A stretch of DNA of 64,000 nucleotides from Iris pallida (lineage: Eukaryota > Streptophyta > Magnoliopsida > Asparagales > Iridaceae): the NCBI GenBank assembly GCA_029216955.1, contig JANAVB010002199.1, forward strand, positions 17,866,053 to 17,930,052, in the 5' to 3' direction. The notes under the pieces are model-generated. The model had not been told where the DNA came from, searched no databases, and saw only the letters and a program-made list of their open reading frames with translations. The translations under genes were made by a program, and so were the position numbers. The stretch's first letter is position 1. Each line of letters begins with the position of its first letter. Positions 42,033 to 53,623 of the stretch are shown in pieces.

Positions 42033-45000
42033 TGTAACTCCCAAAACCATGTTTGGTAAATTTTAGAATTTTTCTAATTTTCTTGAATTTAAATATTGCT
42101 TCTTACGGAAATCTATTTGCGATTAAAGTGAATTTCGGATTTTCTTCAAATTGAAAAAATATTTAATACAAATTTACGTATTTTAGATGAATTACAATAT
42201 TGTTATTATTATTAATATTGATATTGTTATTATTATTAATATTGATTGAGTTGAAGTTACTAACTGTTAATTAGGGAAATGGTTTATTAATATTTTCGAA
42301 ATTAATTAGTGTATGATTTTATTGGAGGAACAGTAATTATTTTCTAAACAGTTGGTAATTTGTAAATTAATACAACCTGTTAAAACAGTTGTATTTTGAA
42401 ATTGTTTAAATCTGGGGAAAAAAATATTTTGGATTTTTGGCATTTGAAAATATGTTTCAATTTCGAATTTTGAAATCCTGTTATTTGTTGTTCTGTTATC
42501 TACCTTTTAAAATTATTGGAGGGAATCTTAATTTTCGAAATTCCATTTTAAAATATTATTTTGGATATAAAATTCTGTTGGAAATTGTTGATTTTGAATT
42601 TTGAATCTGCTGCAATATTTGGAGGAAATATTTGGTTTTGAAAATTTGTTTGATTTTGAAATTGTAGTTCTGTTACAACTATTCTATATTACCCCCAGAT
42701 CTAATTTTAATTACTGCTACTGCCACTATACTAATGCACCCAGATCTACTTCTATTTACTACTTTGCCACTCTCCACACAGCATTATTTTACTATATATT
42801 TACACGTTTCCCTATGCACTGACACACACCATCACCACAGTACATTTCTCTCTCAGCCACGTCATCCTCTCTCTCTCTCTCTGTTCTCTCTCTCCTCTCA
42901 CTGGAGTACACCACCGCTGTCGTCACCGGAGTTCAGCCCGCCGCCTCGAAGCCGGAGCTGCCGCCTCGAGGATTGCGCCACCGTATCTCGCCGGAGAGCA
43001 CCGCCATCTGTGCTGCCACTTCGGGACGAGCGCCACCGTCACCTCGATCCTCGCGCCAAGCCATCAGTACGGAGCAGGGAGCTCCGTAGACCGCGCCATC
43101 TCGACTGCAGCGCCACCTCGAGCGCCGAGCCACCGCCATAGTCGCCGCCTCGATTCTACGCCACCGCCATCAGTGGACAGCACTGTCTCGACTGCAGTGC
43201 TGTCAGGTCGAAGAGACAGCCACCGTCATCGAGCAGCCGCCATCCCTTCGTAGAGCGCGCCACCGCGGTCAGAAACTTCGCCACCGCCATCTGGGCTGAA
43301 CGGAGCCCGAGGAGCCACCTCCTCGTAGTCACCGCCGCCGTCAGATCCAGAGTTTCCTCGCCTCGCCGAGCCAGATCTCCGTCACCGACGCCGAGGATCG
43401 ACGTCCCTGTCACGGCTGGTGAGCTTTTCTCCATCGATCCACCTCGATCTCTCTCTCCCTCTTGTTTTCTAGGTTTTGCTGTGTAGAATTTTAGGGTTTC
43501 CAGAGGTAAACAGAGATTAGGGTTTCATCTAGGTTTTCCTATGAAGTCGAAGGGAAGAAGATGGCCAAATCTAGGGTTCTGACCTAGAGATTGGGGACTT
43601 AGGGTTCGGCCATGGATATTTAGGGTTCCGACCTAGGCTAGGGTTTCGGTGAGACACAGTAGAGTCTGGAAGGAGGAGGCAGCTTTGGAGGCCTAGAAAT
43701 TAGGGTTTCCGGATGGGGGCTAGGACTGACGAGAAATAGCTCGGTTAGGGTCCTTAGCCGAGAAGACTAGAGGAAGGCTGTGGCCATAGAGGAAGCTTTA
43801 GGGTTAGGGTTTGGTGAGCTTCGCCGGAGAAGAAGACGAAGTTGGTCGACTGGTTTCCTAGAAATCTAGGGTTTCGTGTTAGGGTTTCCTAGACTAGAGG
43901 AAGAAGACCAGAGGAAGAAGAAGTTGGGGTTAGGGTTACTCGGAGGCTGGGTTGCTTCGCCGGAGACGAGAGTATCGCCGGAGAAGACGCTGGGGTGTTC
44001 TCGAACCTCCTCGTCGATGGGAAGATGGAGAGCTCGTTCCAGAGAGTTCAGGAAATTTCGTGGGATTTGAGAGGAGAGAGAAGGTGATCAGGGTTATGTG
44101 TTAGGTTGTGTGGGCCGGGTTCTATGGGCCAGTAGAGCGGGCTGGTTGTAAGGGCTAGATTTTGTAAGAATTTAAGTTTTATAAAATTTTGTTTTACAAA
44201 ACAGTCGGGCTGGGTCTCATGGGCTGAAGAAGTTGGGCTGTAGTTTAATTGTAGAATTAAGTTTTTATTAAACAGAGTTTTGGGCTGGTTGGTTTGGACT
44301 GTTGGTTGTAAAAAATTTTAGTTTAATATTTTAGTTAAACAGGGAATAGAATGGGTTGGGCTTGGGACTGCAGTATGTTGTTTGGGCTACAAGTTCGGGC
44401 TAGTCTTATACATTTGATATTATTCCTAATATTTTAGTGCTACCACTATTACTAATAATAATTGTTATTATTATTACCCCTCTTGAAATATTCTAGATGG
44501 CAAATATTTTCATAAGTAGTTATCAACTATAAACTAATTGCTAAAACTATTCTGTTATAGAAATTATATCATTTGGTATATAATATTGGTTGTTTTAAAT
44601 AATAATAATATTCTAGTATTTTCTTGCTAAATTATTTTAGTATATCAAAAACGTTTCTAAAAGTTTATATAGTTATAATTATTTTTACTAGCAAATGTTT
44701 TAAATAATTCTAGAAGTAATTAAAGTTTTACTAGTAATTATTTCTTCGAGGCTATATATACTTTCTAAAAATAATGGTTAGCTAGTATATTTTCTTTAGC
44801 TAGTTTATGGATAACTTGTTAGCAATATTAGTTGCTTAAACCCTAATAAAATTGTACAAAATATAACAGGTGATCATTACAACCATGCAGTACTACTCTC
44901 GTGCAACCAAACCGAGGCAAGTACACTGACTTGACTTGTACCTTGTTTTCTGTTTTACCTTCATGTGCCATGTTCTCATATCTGACACGAATTACACACG

Positions 45001-45792
45001 ATTGTCTTGTACTCTTGTTCATTGCTTGTGCGTCATTGTTCATTGCGGGATTGGGGGAAATATTAGCTTTTGTGTGACCACACCCAATATAGCATTGAAG
45101 ATAGCCTAATCGTACACATCACGTACGATGAAGCCGTACCATGTAGAATTGACATTGATTGATTGATTGATTGTTCCTAAGCCGGTCACACATTAGTTTT
45201 AATATTTCAAAATTTATCACAAATTGCATCATTGATTGTCGTGATTGATTGCCTTGTACATTGATAGCCGTGTTCATTGTCTAGCATCTTGATTGTCATC
45301 CTTTACCTGCAGTTTACATTTCATTTCTGGTACCACAGTTCAGTTCATTTCATGTTCTAGTTTTTCTGGTATTCCTGTTTCACCTTGTACTCTGGATCAC
45401 AGATTACATTGTATATTGTCTAGTCAGGGTTGTACTTTGCTCTTTTCCTGATAGGATCGTTGCAGGTGAGTGGGAGACTACATGGAGCTGGTGATTGCTT
45501 GGATTTAGCAGTTTTTATTTATTTCAGTTTATTTTTCTGGAGATTGTATCTTAGATATTCATTTATTGTATATTATTTCATTGGACCGGATTTGTCTCCG
45601 GCAGAGTTTGTATTTTAAAACACTTGATGGATATTGGTGATTTCTGGGAACGTTATAAAAGTTGTGATTTGGTTTACATTACATTGTGACTGTGAGTTTT
45701 CCTTAGTATTGTACAGCTTACTTCGTCGTGTCCAACGACGAAGGCTGGGCGTGTCCGACTCGTATCCGATTATTCGGGAGCGGGTCGTGACA
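42033..45792 (+). mobile_element. TR-GAG 3' LTR
   Basis: It runs from TGTAACTCCC to GGGTCGTGACA, matching the 5' LTR apart from about 25 substitutions and a shorter CT tract. Confidence 0.92.
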
Positions 45793-48752
45793 ATATTAGC
45801 TGACACCGTCTTCTCTTCATAGTCGACGGAGATTACATCCGCATTGATCATGCGCTGGATGTAATTTTTGAGGACGTAGCAGTCCTTAGTCGGGTGTCCG
45901 ACAAACCGATGGTAGTGACAATACCTCGGGTTGTCCACTTTCTCGACTTCATCGGGCCGCTTCGGGTCCGGAAGCTTGATCTTGTCACCCTGCTTCAGTA
46001 TCTCAAAGAGTTGCAGGGTGTCGTCATCATTGAACGAATAAACCTCCTTGGGTCTCGGTGCCAGTGGAGGCTTTTGAGTAGGCGCAGATGCGCCCTTCGA
46101 GGCATTAACAGTCAATGCCTGTTTCCCCTTTGTTTCTCGTCCGGAGTTGTTGATTGCGGACTTTTTCCCCTTATCATCAAAGGCGGGGAAGCTAACACCC
46201 AGAAGACGTGCATTGGCCGCCTTCTTCTCTGCAGCTTCAGCTTCGATGATTAGGGTGCTCCAGTCGGGAGGGGGAGTAGAGTTAAGCCAGAGCTTTACTG
46301 CAGGCAGCATGTTCATACTACAAGCGGAGAGAAGCACATGCTCTGGCATGCCTGGAGGTAGTCTGAAGCAGGCCTGACGGAAGCGTTCGATGAATGCCCG
46401 AACCGTTTCCTTGTCCTTCTGGCGTATCTCAGTGAGAGACGCCATCGTCATGTCCTTCCCACCGTCGTAGAAGCGGTCTAGGAAGAGGCGTGTCAGGTCG
46501 TCGAAGGACGATATGGAATTATCGGGGAGGCTGTAGTACCAGTCATACGCCACCCCTTTCAGGGCCCCAACAAAGATGCTGGTGAGGAGCGCGTCCTCCT
46601 TCGGAAGATGCCCTGTCTGCGACTGGAAGTACGTCAGGTACCGTCGTGGAGAGTCCTTCCCGTCATACGGCGTGAGTGTTTGTGGTTTATACTTTGGGGG
46701 ATAAACCACCTTGTTCCACTCAAGGGGATAAGGCTGGGGAATGCCCATCTTCTGGCGCTCCTCCTGCCTGTTCTTGGACTCGAAGCGCTCCCGCAGATCT
46801 TTGATCATTTCGACCACGTCCTCCGTGGAGCTAGGAGTCGGGGAAGGAGGTACCACCTGGAGTGGAGCGTTTGAGGGCTCCGACGTCCGGGGTGCTTCTG
46901 TGTCTGAGGGTGTCCGTTGGAGGGGCACACTCGACTCTCCATTGGCTCCTGGGTCGGGACCATTTGAAGGTGTCCTGATCAAGGCCGACCGCATCTCAAA
47001 CACTGCTTGAGTCAGCGCTTGCATTGAGGCAGAGAGGGTTTTGAGTCCTCCCTCTAGCGAGTCTATGCGCTGGACAATGTCCTGTGGCGGCGCATCAGTC
47101 TCAAGATCACCCCCGGTCATGTATACTGTCATGACACGGTCGGAAATGGATGGATTAGTTGAGGCTTCGCTCTCAGCCTCGCTCTTATGTGGGGGAGTCA
47201 CTTCTCCTGGTGTTTGGCCACCCCCAGCCACATTCTGGAGTTCGTCTTCGACAGGCGCATCTGCAAGGGCCTGACTGCCCTCAGCTCTGTCTTGAAGGGC
47301 CTCTTCGTTTCCAGCACTACCCCCGACGGTGTCCTGGAGGACATCGTCATTTTGAGGGGCTTCAGGGAGGCCATCTTCGCCTTGATGAAGATCCGCCGCA
47401 GCTGTGCTTTGGACATCTTCGTCTTCGGAAGGAGGCTCGACAAGGGTCTGGCTACCCCCAGCTTCCTCCAAGAACTTCTTCCTCGACCGAGTGCCTTCGA
47501 ACACTCCAGAGGTCGTGACAGCTGCCTTGGTTTTCCTCGGCTGGCTTTTGGATGAAGACGAGGAATTGGCAGTCGTCTTCCGGACAGATGAGGAGTTGGA
47601 GATCACGTTGCATGAAGCAACCTTTAGCTCCTCTTCTGCTGACACCTTCGTCCCAAGGCGATGTCGGAGGGGTGTCGATGATTGTAGCCGTTGGAAGACC
47701 GACTGCTTTGGCGGTACTGCCGTCTTGCAACAGCAGTTGATGGTGACCACTGCACAAGTGTGCCCCGCGAGAGGCGCATCGTGCTTGTTGGTCAACTCTC
47801 CTGACCGGCGCTTGTGAGTGATCACGTTGCGCAAGTCGTTGGAGGAGAGTGCTACCCTCACACCCCTCTCAAGCGCATGGCAGGGCCAAGCGCGGGGGTG
47901 GTCGGGTGAGTGCTGCGCCCCCTGATCTAATACCAAGCAGGCATCACGATCAGTAGTGGGGGAACCACAGCATTTGAAGTGACTTGAACGGACCTCAAAC
48001 GCACAACCAGAGGAGGCGCGGGAGTTCAAGACCACTGAGTTTGCCTCTCTCGGCTTGGTTGTGCACGCAGTGAATGCGCCCAAGCGAGATGAGGACTTTG
48101 AAGATCGACTCGTTGTCGGTGCAGAAGCACTTGAGTCAACTTTGTACAGCTTGCCATCGGCAGCGCGCGTGATTGTAAGCGCGTGCCTCTGGTCGGCTGC
48201 TGGCATAGCACGTTTGTGGCGTATAGCCCGTGCCGCCTTGGATTTCTTCATACCAGCCCGCTGGGGCGCATAGTACTCAGCATCCAAATTCTCCTCGCCA
48301 TTACAGCGAGTGAGTCTGTCAAAGACAGAGGCTCTTTGTGGCGCATCAGAAGTGATGCACGGGGCATTGGCTGTGCCCCTGCTCCGTCGACGTATCTTCC
48401 TCGCCTGAGAGGAAGATGGCTGGGGAACGTGGTCAGCCGCACGCTTCCCCGAGAGATGCGCTGCATCGGCGGGCGCACCTTGACTGCTGAGGACGTCAGC
48501 AGGAAGGGAAGGCTGGACGGGCACATCCCCTTCAACGGTGGTGCCCAAGGCGTCGACTTTGCGTACCCAGACTGCGCGGGTCTTCTTCGGCTTCGACAGC
48601 CGCTTCGAAGGACTCGCACTTCCTTCAGAAATGAACTCCTCGTACGCCTGTTGATTGAGGCGCACTACCAGCGTCTTGTGGGAGGAGCCCACCTTCACGT
48701 CGTCGGCCTGTGACACAACCTTCTCGGTAGAGGAGAAAGAAGTCCCCAGCAT
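45793..48752 (-). CDS. gag: Tat gag with long N-terminal extension
   Basis: The frame starts at an ATG (48752) inside the primer-binding site, and stays open upstream into the LTR to an ATG at 48821. The first 600 or so residues are basic or serine-rich, then acidic, with no known domain. Ogre-type elements carry an extra ORF1 before gag, and this may be a fused counterpart. The gag capsid domain follows around 710-830 (YDGKDSPRRYLTYFQSQ, DWYYSLPDNSISSFDDLTRL). Then comes one zinc knuckle, CHYHRFVGHPTKDC, in the CX2HX4HX4C form typical of Tat/Athila gag. The TR-GAG interrupts the gene at 45792; it continues at 36546. Confidence 0.8.
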
Positions 48753-48760
48753 AGTCGCCA
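48742..48760 (-). promoter_or_regulatory. Tat primer-binding site
   Basis: TGGCGACTATGCTGGGGAC lies three bases after the minus-strand LTR end. It resembles the tRNA-Asp type site of Tat/Ogre elements (as I recall it, TGGCGCCGTTGCCGGGGA; 14 of 18 match). The gag ATG is part of it. Confidence 0.6.
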
Positions 48761-48763
48761 GCT

Positions 48764-50963
48764 TGTTTGCCATTAAAATTGTTTTGATTGAAATCTTAAT
48801 ACAAACAGAACAGTGATACAATATAGGACTTAGATGTAGTCCTAGGAGTACACTTTTGTTTAAGCTGGGTCCTTAGTGCCAATGGAGCGAGTGGTAATGC
48901 GTTGACTCCGTTGACCGGCTGACGACGGTTATCGGTTCTCTAAAGGTGTTGATTGCTCTGGGTGCTGGAGCTTGCTGAGAGGAGGAAGACGTTGAGTGTC
49001 TAGAACTGCCTCTCGGTGATTCTCTGTTGTAGATTCTTGTGTGTTCTGAGTCTCTGTGTGTGTGAAGGAGATGATCCTTCTATTTATAGTTTTGTAGACT
49101 GGCTGCTCATGCGCGCATGCAGGATGCGCCGGTGTGGGGATGCCACGTGGAGGTTGCTGATGGAGGCACACGGATGCTGTGCCCTGATCGAGGGGGAGAA
49201 CTCTTCATACTGCTGTTGTGAGCCAGCACGTAGCAGAGAGAAGATCTTTTCGTTGCTGAAATCTTGGATGAGTTGAGTCAAAAGACACGTGTCGTCGACT
49301 CATGGTTCGAAGATCTCGGATTTGGTGGAGAGAAGTGATCTGGTGAGCTGCGCCTTGGATTGGGCGCAGGAGGAGGCTGCGGCTCATAACCTTTAGGAGT
49401 TACAAACTATTTGGGGCGCATGGCTTTTGAGGCGCATGCAGGCGACTTTTCTTCTGTCTTTCGGGATCAGAGGGCAGTCTGAGGCGCATGGCTTTTGAGG
49501 CGCATACTGATTTGGATGCATGGTCGTAGAGGCGCATGCTGATGGTGGAGTGGCCACGTGGCAGTAGCCGTCGAAATAAAGTCATGATGATGCTGACGTT
49601 GCCGATGTTTCGTTTTCTGAATAAAGCTGTCAACTGTTCAGACTTTGGGAGGCGTGCTGCCAACTCTGTCAGTTAAGCATTTAATGTTGGTGACGTTCGA
49701 TGGACAGCTGAGTGGGCGCGTCGGTTGGCGTTCCACTCGGTATGGAGATGTGTGAGGGCGCACCCTCTGTAATGTGCCGAGTACTGTAGGGAGCGTCTGT
49801 GTGATGTGCCTGATGCCGAAGGGCGCGTCCGTGTGATGCGCTGTCTGGCTGGCGCATCGGACATGTCTTTTAATGATGCGGCTGTCTCGCTCTTCGAGTG
49901 CCATAAATAGCCGTTTGGCTGAATTCGAGGCGTCCGGTTCATCCATTTAATGTAAATTCATTGCACGGAATTCGAAGGGCCATCCACTTGGCGCATGGGT
50001 TTGATTTGCCCCGCCTATAAATAGTGGCATGGAGAGAGGGTTTGCTTCTCATTCCCTCACGTTCTTCCAACATGAACTTGAACATGCGGGTGCATTCTGT
50101 TGACGAAGTGCTCCCGAGGGTGAAGATGAGACGCTGTGTTGTCTTCGATGCTCTTGAAGGTGACTGTTACATCCAGAAGACGGAGTCGAGGGCTTCTGAG
50201 GCAGGCGGAAGGTGCCTGTTGCATCCAAAGATGGGGATGCTCGAGCCTTGTCTCCGTTATTCCGGAAGAGCCGTAGATCGGAATGGCGGTGCTTGGCTCT
50301 CTCTTCCTTCAAAGTGGGTGTCGCCCACTTTGATTGTGTTGAAAGCTGCTCCTTTAGCCGCGGTTTCGATCACGGTCTTCCTTCGGCTTTGGAGGCTCTT
50401 TCGAAGCCTCCCCTGGCCACAGCATTTGCGGTGCTCTTCTCTTCCTTGGTTCCAGCTAGAGGGTTAAATGCTTTGTGTCGAAGCATTTATCAGGCGAGCC
50501 TGGTTGGAAGAGCGGCGCATAACTGGGCTCTGCTCGGCCAGGTGAGCCTGGCTGGAAGAATTTGGCTGAAGGGATGCACATAGCTGGGCTGTTGAAGGGA
50601 CACAACTGAGCTGGATGTACATGACTGAGCTGCTGAAGATATGGTAGGATGCGCCTGGTTGGAGGCGCATGATGTCTGCTGCGCCTGACTGACAGCGCAT
50701 GGTGACTGGCAGCGCATGATGACTGCTGCGCCTAACTGGAGGCGCATGGTGGCCGCTGGCTGTAGACTTAGGATTTTTTCTTTGTAGAAATTCTTCTTTG
50801 TACAACCTTTTCTAGACATGTAATAGACTTTTATATATAAATGAAAAGTCCTTCTTCAGATGTCCATGGTTATTGACTTTGCTGTGAAGTGTTCTGTGTG
50901 AGTCTTGGCGTATGTAGTGTCTGGCGCATGGGCTTTCTGGTTGTGAAATTCCATGCTTCTACA
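48764..50963 (-). mobile_element. Tat element 5' LTR
   Basis: 2200 bp, the partner of 23378-25579. The sense TATA box (minus strand CTATAAATAG) at 49080-49089 should drive the genomic RNA, with R starting near 49050. A plus-strand TATA box at 50015-50024 points the opposite way. It contains GATGCGC...GCGCATC and other GCGCAT inverted pairs. Confidence 0.9.
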
Positions 50964-53020
50964 TATATATATACAACTACACATATACACTACCAATTAC
51001 TCCCAAATCTCACCCACACTCACATATACATATATACTACATATATACATACTAATATACACTAGTACAATGGATTAATCATAATAAAATCGAGTTTGAA
51101 ATTCGTTTTACAAAACTGGAAAAATATCCTAAAACAGAAAACAGTGCACTGTGTATCTCGAAAATAGGTAATTCGATTTACCCATACTAAATCGAGCTAA
51201 GACTCGAAACAATCGGTTGGTAACTAACACCCCATAGATACCCTAGTATCCTAGGTACCTGACACGACACCACGACACAGTTTCACGTGTCCAAACACTA
51301 GAAAACAGCACACGGGTAAACTCTGATACGCGTACACAACCACAGTGTCGTGCACGCGTTCCACGCACTCGTGGACACACCACGAGACACGACACGTCTC
51401 ATGGTCGTGCATACATATATCCCACACGTAGGGCTACATGTTCCACACCCTGACACGTGTCCACGACACTCGTGGACACAGAACGAACACCGTATCAGTC
51501 GTGAAAATACGACTGATACACGCGTATTACGACAGCGTCGTGCACGCGGTTACACGCGTCGTACTCACGACATAGGATACGACACACCACGTGCTCATGT
51601 CCACGTGTACGCCACGTGTAGGGCTTCATGTCCGTGTCACTACGAGACACTCTAGTGTCGTGTCCACGCGACACGACACGCTCAAAGTCGTGCCCGTGCG
51701 CGTGTGTGCTGACAGCGCGTGTCCAGTACGAGTGAGTTTTCTCACTCGACACGACGCGACACGAGACTTTGGAGGCATATTCGCAGATATTGCCCCCTTG
51801 TCTGTGTCAAGTTACACGTGTCCAAGTGGCCTGTGCTGTGCGCACGAAGTGTCGGGTAGCAGGGCATGCACGATGGGCTCGTGCGGTCGGTTCGTGTCCA
51901 ATTTGGACACGGACACAGCACGAAAATGTGCTCAGTCCACGTGTTTAGTGATCAGCAAGTCTAGGGCTACAAGTTTGTGTAATTTGTTTTACAAAAACAC
52001 AAAAACAAGTCCATTGTGGCATTTCACCAAACAAGGGTTTCTAGCTTAGGATACGTGTCCGATACGGACACCAAACCACTTCTAATTTCCACCAAACCTT
52101 ACCCACAGTTATGGTAGTCCTATATGAATGCATTTATGAAAAAAAACAGGGTTTTAACTAAGTTTGAGGGAAATTACCTATTTGTGCAAAACCAATGAAA
52201 ATTAAAGAAGAGGGGGGTGTGTGTCCTTCAACTTGATGATGTCCAAAGCCTCCAAATTCTTGATTGCTATCCTCCCTGAGTACCCTTGATGTTGTAGGGT
52301 CCCAATGCAAAAGACTAGAGTGAATTTGGATCAAGAATGATCAAGTTGTGGGTGTTTGAAGAAAATAGGATTTTCTAGGAATTAAATTCATGTAAATTAT
52401 TCATGAATGAATACAAAGGGTTATATAGAAGTGTGTACCAACTAGGGGGGTACCCTTGGCCGGCCATGGCATGGGGGGGTGTCCTTGCCCTTCCTTCATG
52501 GCTAAGGCATGGACTTTGTGTAAAGGGTGAGATATTTGGAGTGATTTAAGGAAAATATCAAATAAAGGTAAACTAGATATTTTTCTCACTTCAACCCTTA
52601 ACCAAAAATCCTTCCTAAAGCTTCTAGGTTAGTGGCTAACCTCTAGATTAGGGTGGGATAGGTTAGGGACTAGTCATGAGACTTACCAAGAATTAAATAA
52701 TATTAAAATCACATAATCTCAAATAAAAACTAGTAAATTACCAAAATACCCTTTTGGCCAAAAACCACTAATTTGATGTTCTAAGCCTATGGCTAAGCTC
52801 ACATGGTCATGGCAACTTCTAGGTTAGAGAAAACTAGGGTTTACACTAAGTTATACTAACAAAATCACAAAGTCATAAGTCATGACTTAGCATGACTTAG
52901 GAAATGGTTCTAAGCACACTAGAAATCACCATAAATCATATCATGCCCTAAACACACTTAATAATTAATAAAAATAATAATTTTTCAAAAATCCCTAATT
53001 TCAGAAAACAGGGTGTTACA
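50964..53020 (-). mobile_element. Element 3, 3' LTR, right part (LTR start)
   Basis: On the minus strand this starts TGTAACACCC (53020), directly after the polypurine tract. It runs to the Tat insertion and continues at 23377. Both parts together give an LTR of about 4.3 kb. Its middle (51254-51960) is unusually rich in ACACG/CGTGT words. No coding sequence is supported. Confidence 0.88.
51254..51960 (-). promoter_or_regulatory. CACGTG (G-box) rich segment of element 3 LTR
   Basis: Seven CACGTG palindromes (51284, 51454, 51588, 51602, 51613, 51815, 51938), mostly as CACGTGT, lie in a stretch built of CACGAC, ACACG and CGCGT words. CACGTG is the core bound by plant bZIP/bHLH factors, and ACGTGTC is an ABRE form. 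A role in LTR transcription is inference. Confidence 0.45.
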
Positions 53021-53057
53021 AGTCTACCCTCCTAACAATAATTTCGTCCTCGAAATT
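53021..53057 (-). promoter_or_regulatory. Element 3 stem-loop and polypurine tract
   Basis: On the minus strand AATTTCGAGGACGAAATT (53040-53057) folds with an AGGA loop. AGGAGGGTAGACT then leads directly into the 3' LTR. Confidence 0.75.
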
Positions 53058-53102
53058 TAAAGACGAAACTGAAACTAAAATGAGAAGGATAGAAATCATA
53101 CC

Positions 53103-53525
53103 TCAAGGTACAAATAGATAAGGGTATCGCTCGCGCATCTCATCCTCCCGTTCCCAGGTGGACTCTCCTGGAGAATGATGCCTCCATGCGACACGAACCA
53201 ATGGTATCGTCTGGTTCCTCAATGCCTTCTCCCGCCGATCCAGAATCTCAACAGGCTGCTCTGGATAACGAAGAGTAGGACCCACCTCGATCTCGGAATG
53301 ATCAAGTACATGGCTAGGATCTGCCACGTACCGTCTCAACTGCGACACGTGAAATACGTTGTGGACTCCAACCAATGCTGGTGGTAAGTCTAGCCTGTAA
53401 GACATGTCACCGACTCTCCCGCTGATAACGAAAGGGCCGATGAAACGCGGGCTAAGCTTTCCACCTCCACCAAAACGTATCGTGCCACGTGTCGGAGATA
53501 TCCTCAAGAATACCTGGTCTCCGAC
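53103..53525 (-). CDS. Element 3 pol, last exon: integrase C-terminus and chromodomain
   Basis: Counterpart of 11558-11980: VGDQVFL then ISPTRGTIRFGGGGKLSPR, followed by the chromodomain tail PVEILDRREKALRN and IPLVRVAWRHHSPGESTW. It follows a 98-nt intron (53526-53623) with the reading frame kept. Confidence 0.8.
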   Translation of the reverse strand, partial: VGDQVFLRISPTRGTIRFGGGGKLSPRFIGPFVISGRVGDMSYRLDLPPALVGVHNVFHVSQLRRYVADPSHVLDHSEIEVGPTLRYPEQPVEILDRREKALRNQTIPLVRVAWRHHSPGESTWEREDEMRERYPYLFVP

Positions 53526-53623
53526 CTAATCACAAACAAGGTCTCAATTTAATTATGATAAACAAACATGATTAACAAAACACAACAAGACAACCTAATT
53601 CTAATCCTATCTCTAAACTGTAC
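53526..53623 (-). other. Intron in element 3 integrase region
   Basis: Minus strand GAG|GTACAG ... GTGATTAG|GTC, 98 nt, AT-rich, with in-frame stops. The length is not a multiple of three, yet removing it restores frame and the LEFE-VGDQVF motif. The position equals the 72-nt intron of element 1. Confidence 0.75.

Larger units (their letters stand above)
36547..45792 (+). mobile_element. TR-GAG element: gag-only non-autonomous LTR retrotransposon
   Basis: LTRs of 3771 bp (36547-40317) and 3760 bp (42033-45792) enclose only 1715 bp holding one gag ORF and no pol. ATATT flanks both ends (36542-36546 and 45793-45797). By eye the LTRs differ at about 25 positions, far fewer than in the host Tat element, consistent with later insertion. 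Terminal repeat elements carrying only gag are known in plants as TR-GAG. Pol must be supplied in trans. Confidence 0.92.
23378..50963 (-). mobile_element. Tat/Retand-type Ty3/gypsy retrotransposon with nested insertion
   Basis: Two near-identical LTRs (23378-25579 and 48764-50963) enclose minus-strand gag, protease, RT, RNase H, a second RNase H and integrase, plus a plus-strand antisense gene. TATAT flanks the element on both sides (23373-23377 and 50964-50968). Dual RNase H plus an antisense ORF between integrase and the 3' LTR is known for the Tat lineage (Retand, Grande). By eye the LTRs differ at about 40-50 positions in 2200, mostly transitions, many at CpG. The total is 27.6 kb, of which 9.2 kb is the nested TR-GAG. 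In-frame stops in pol make this copy non-autonomous. Confidence 0.92.
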
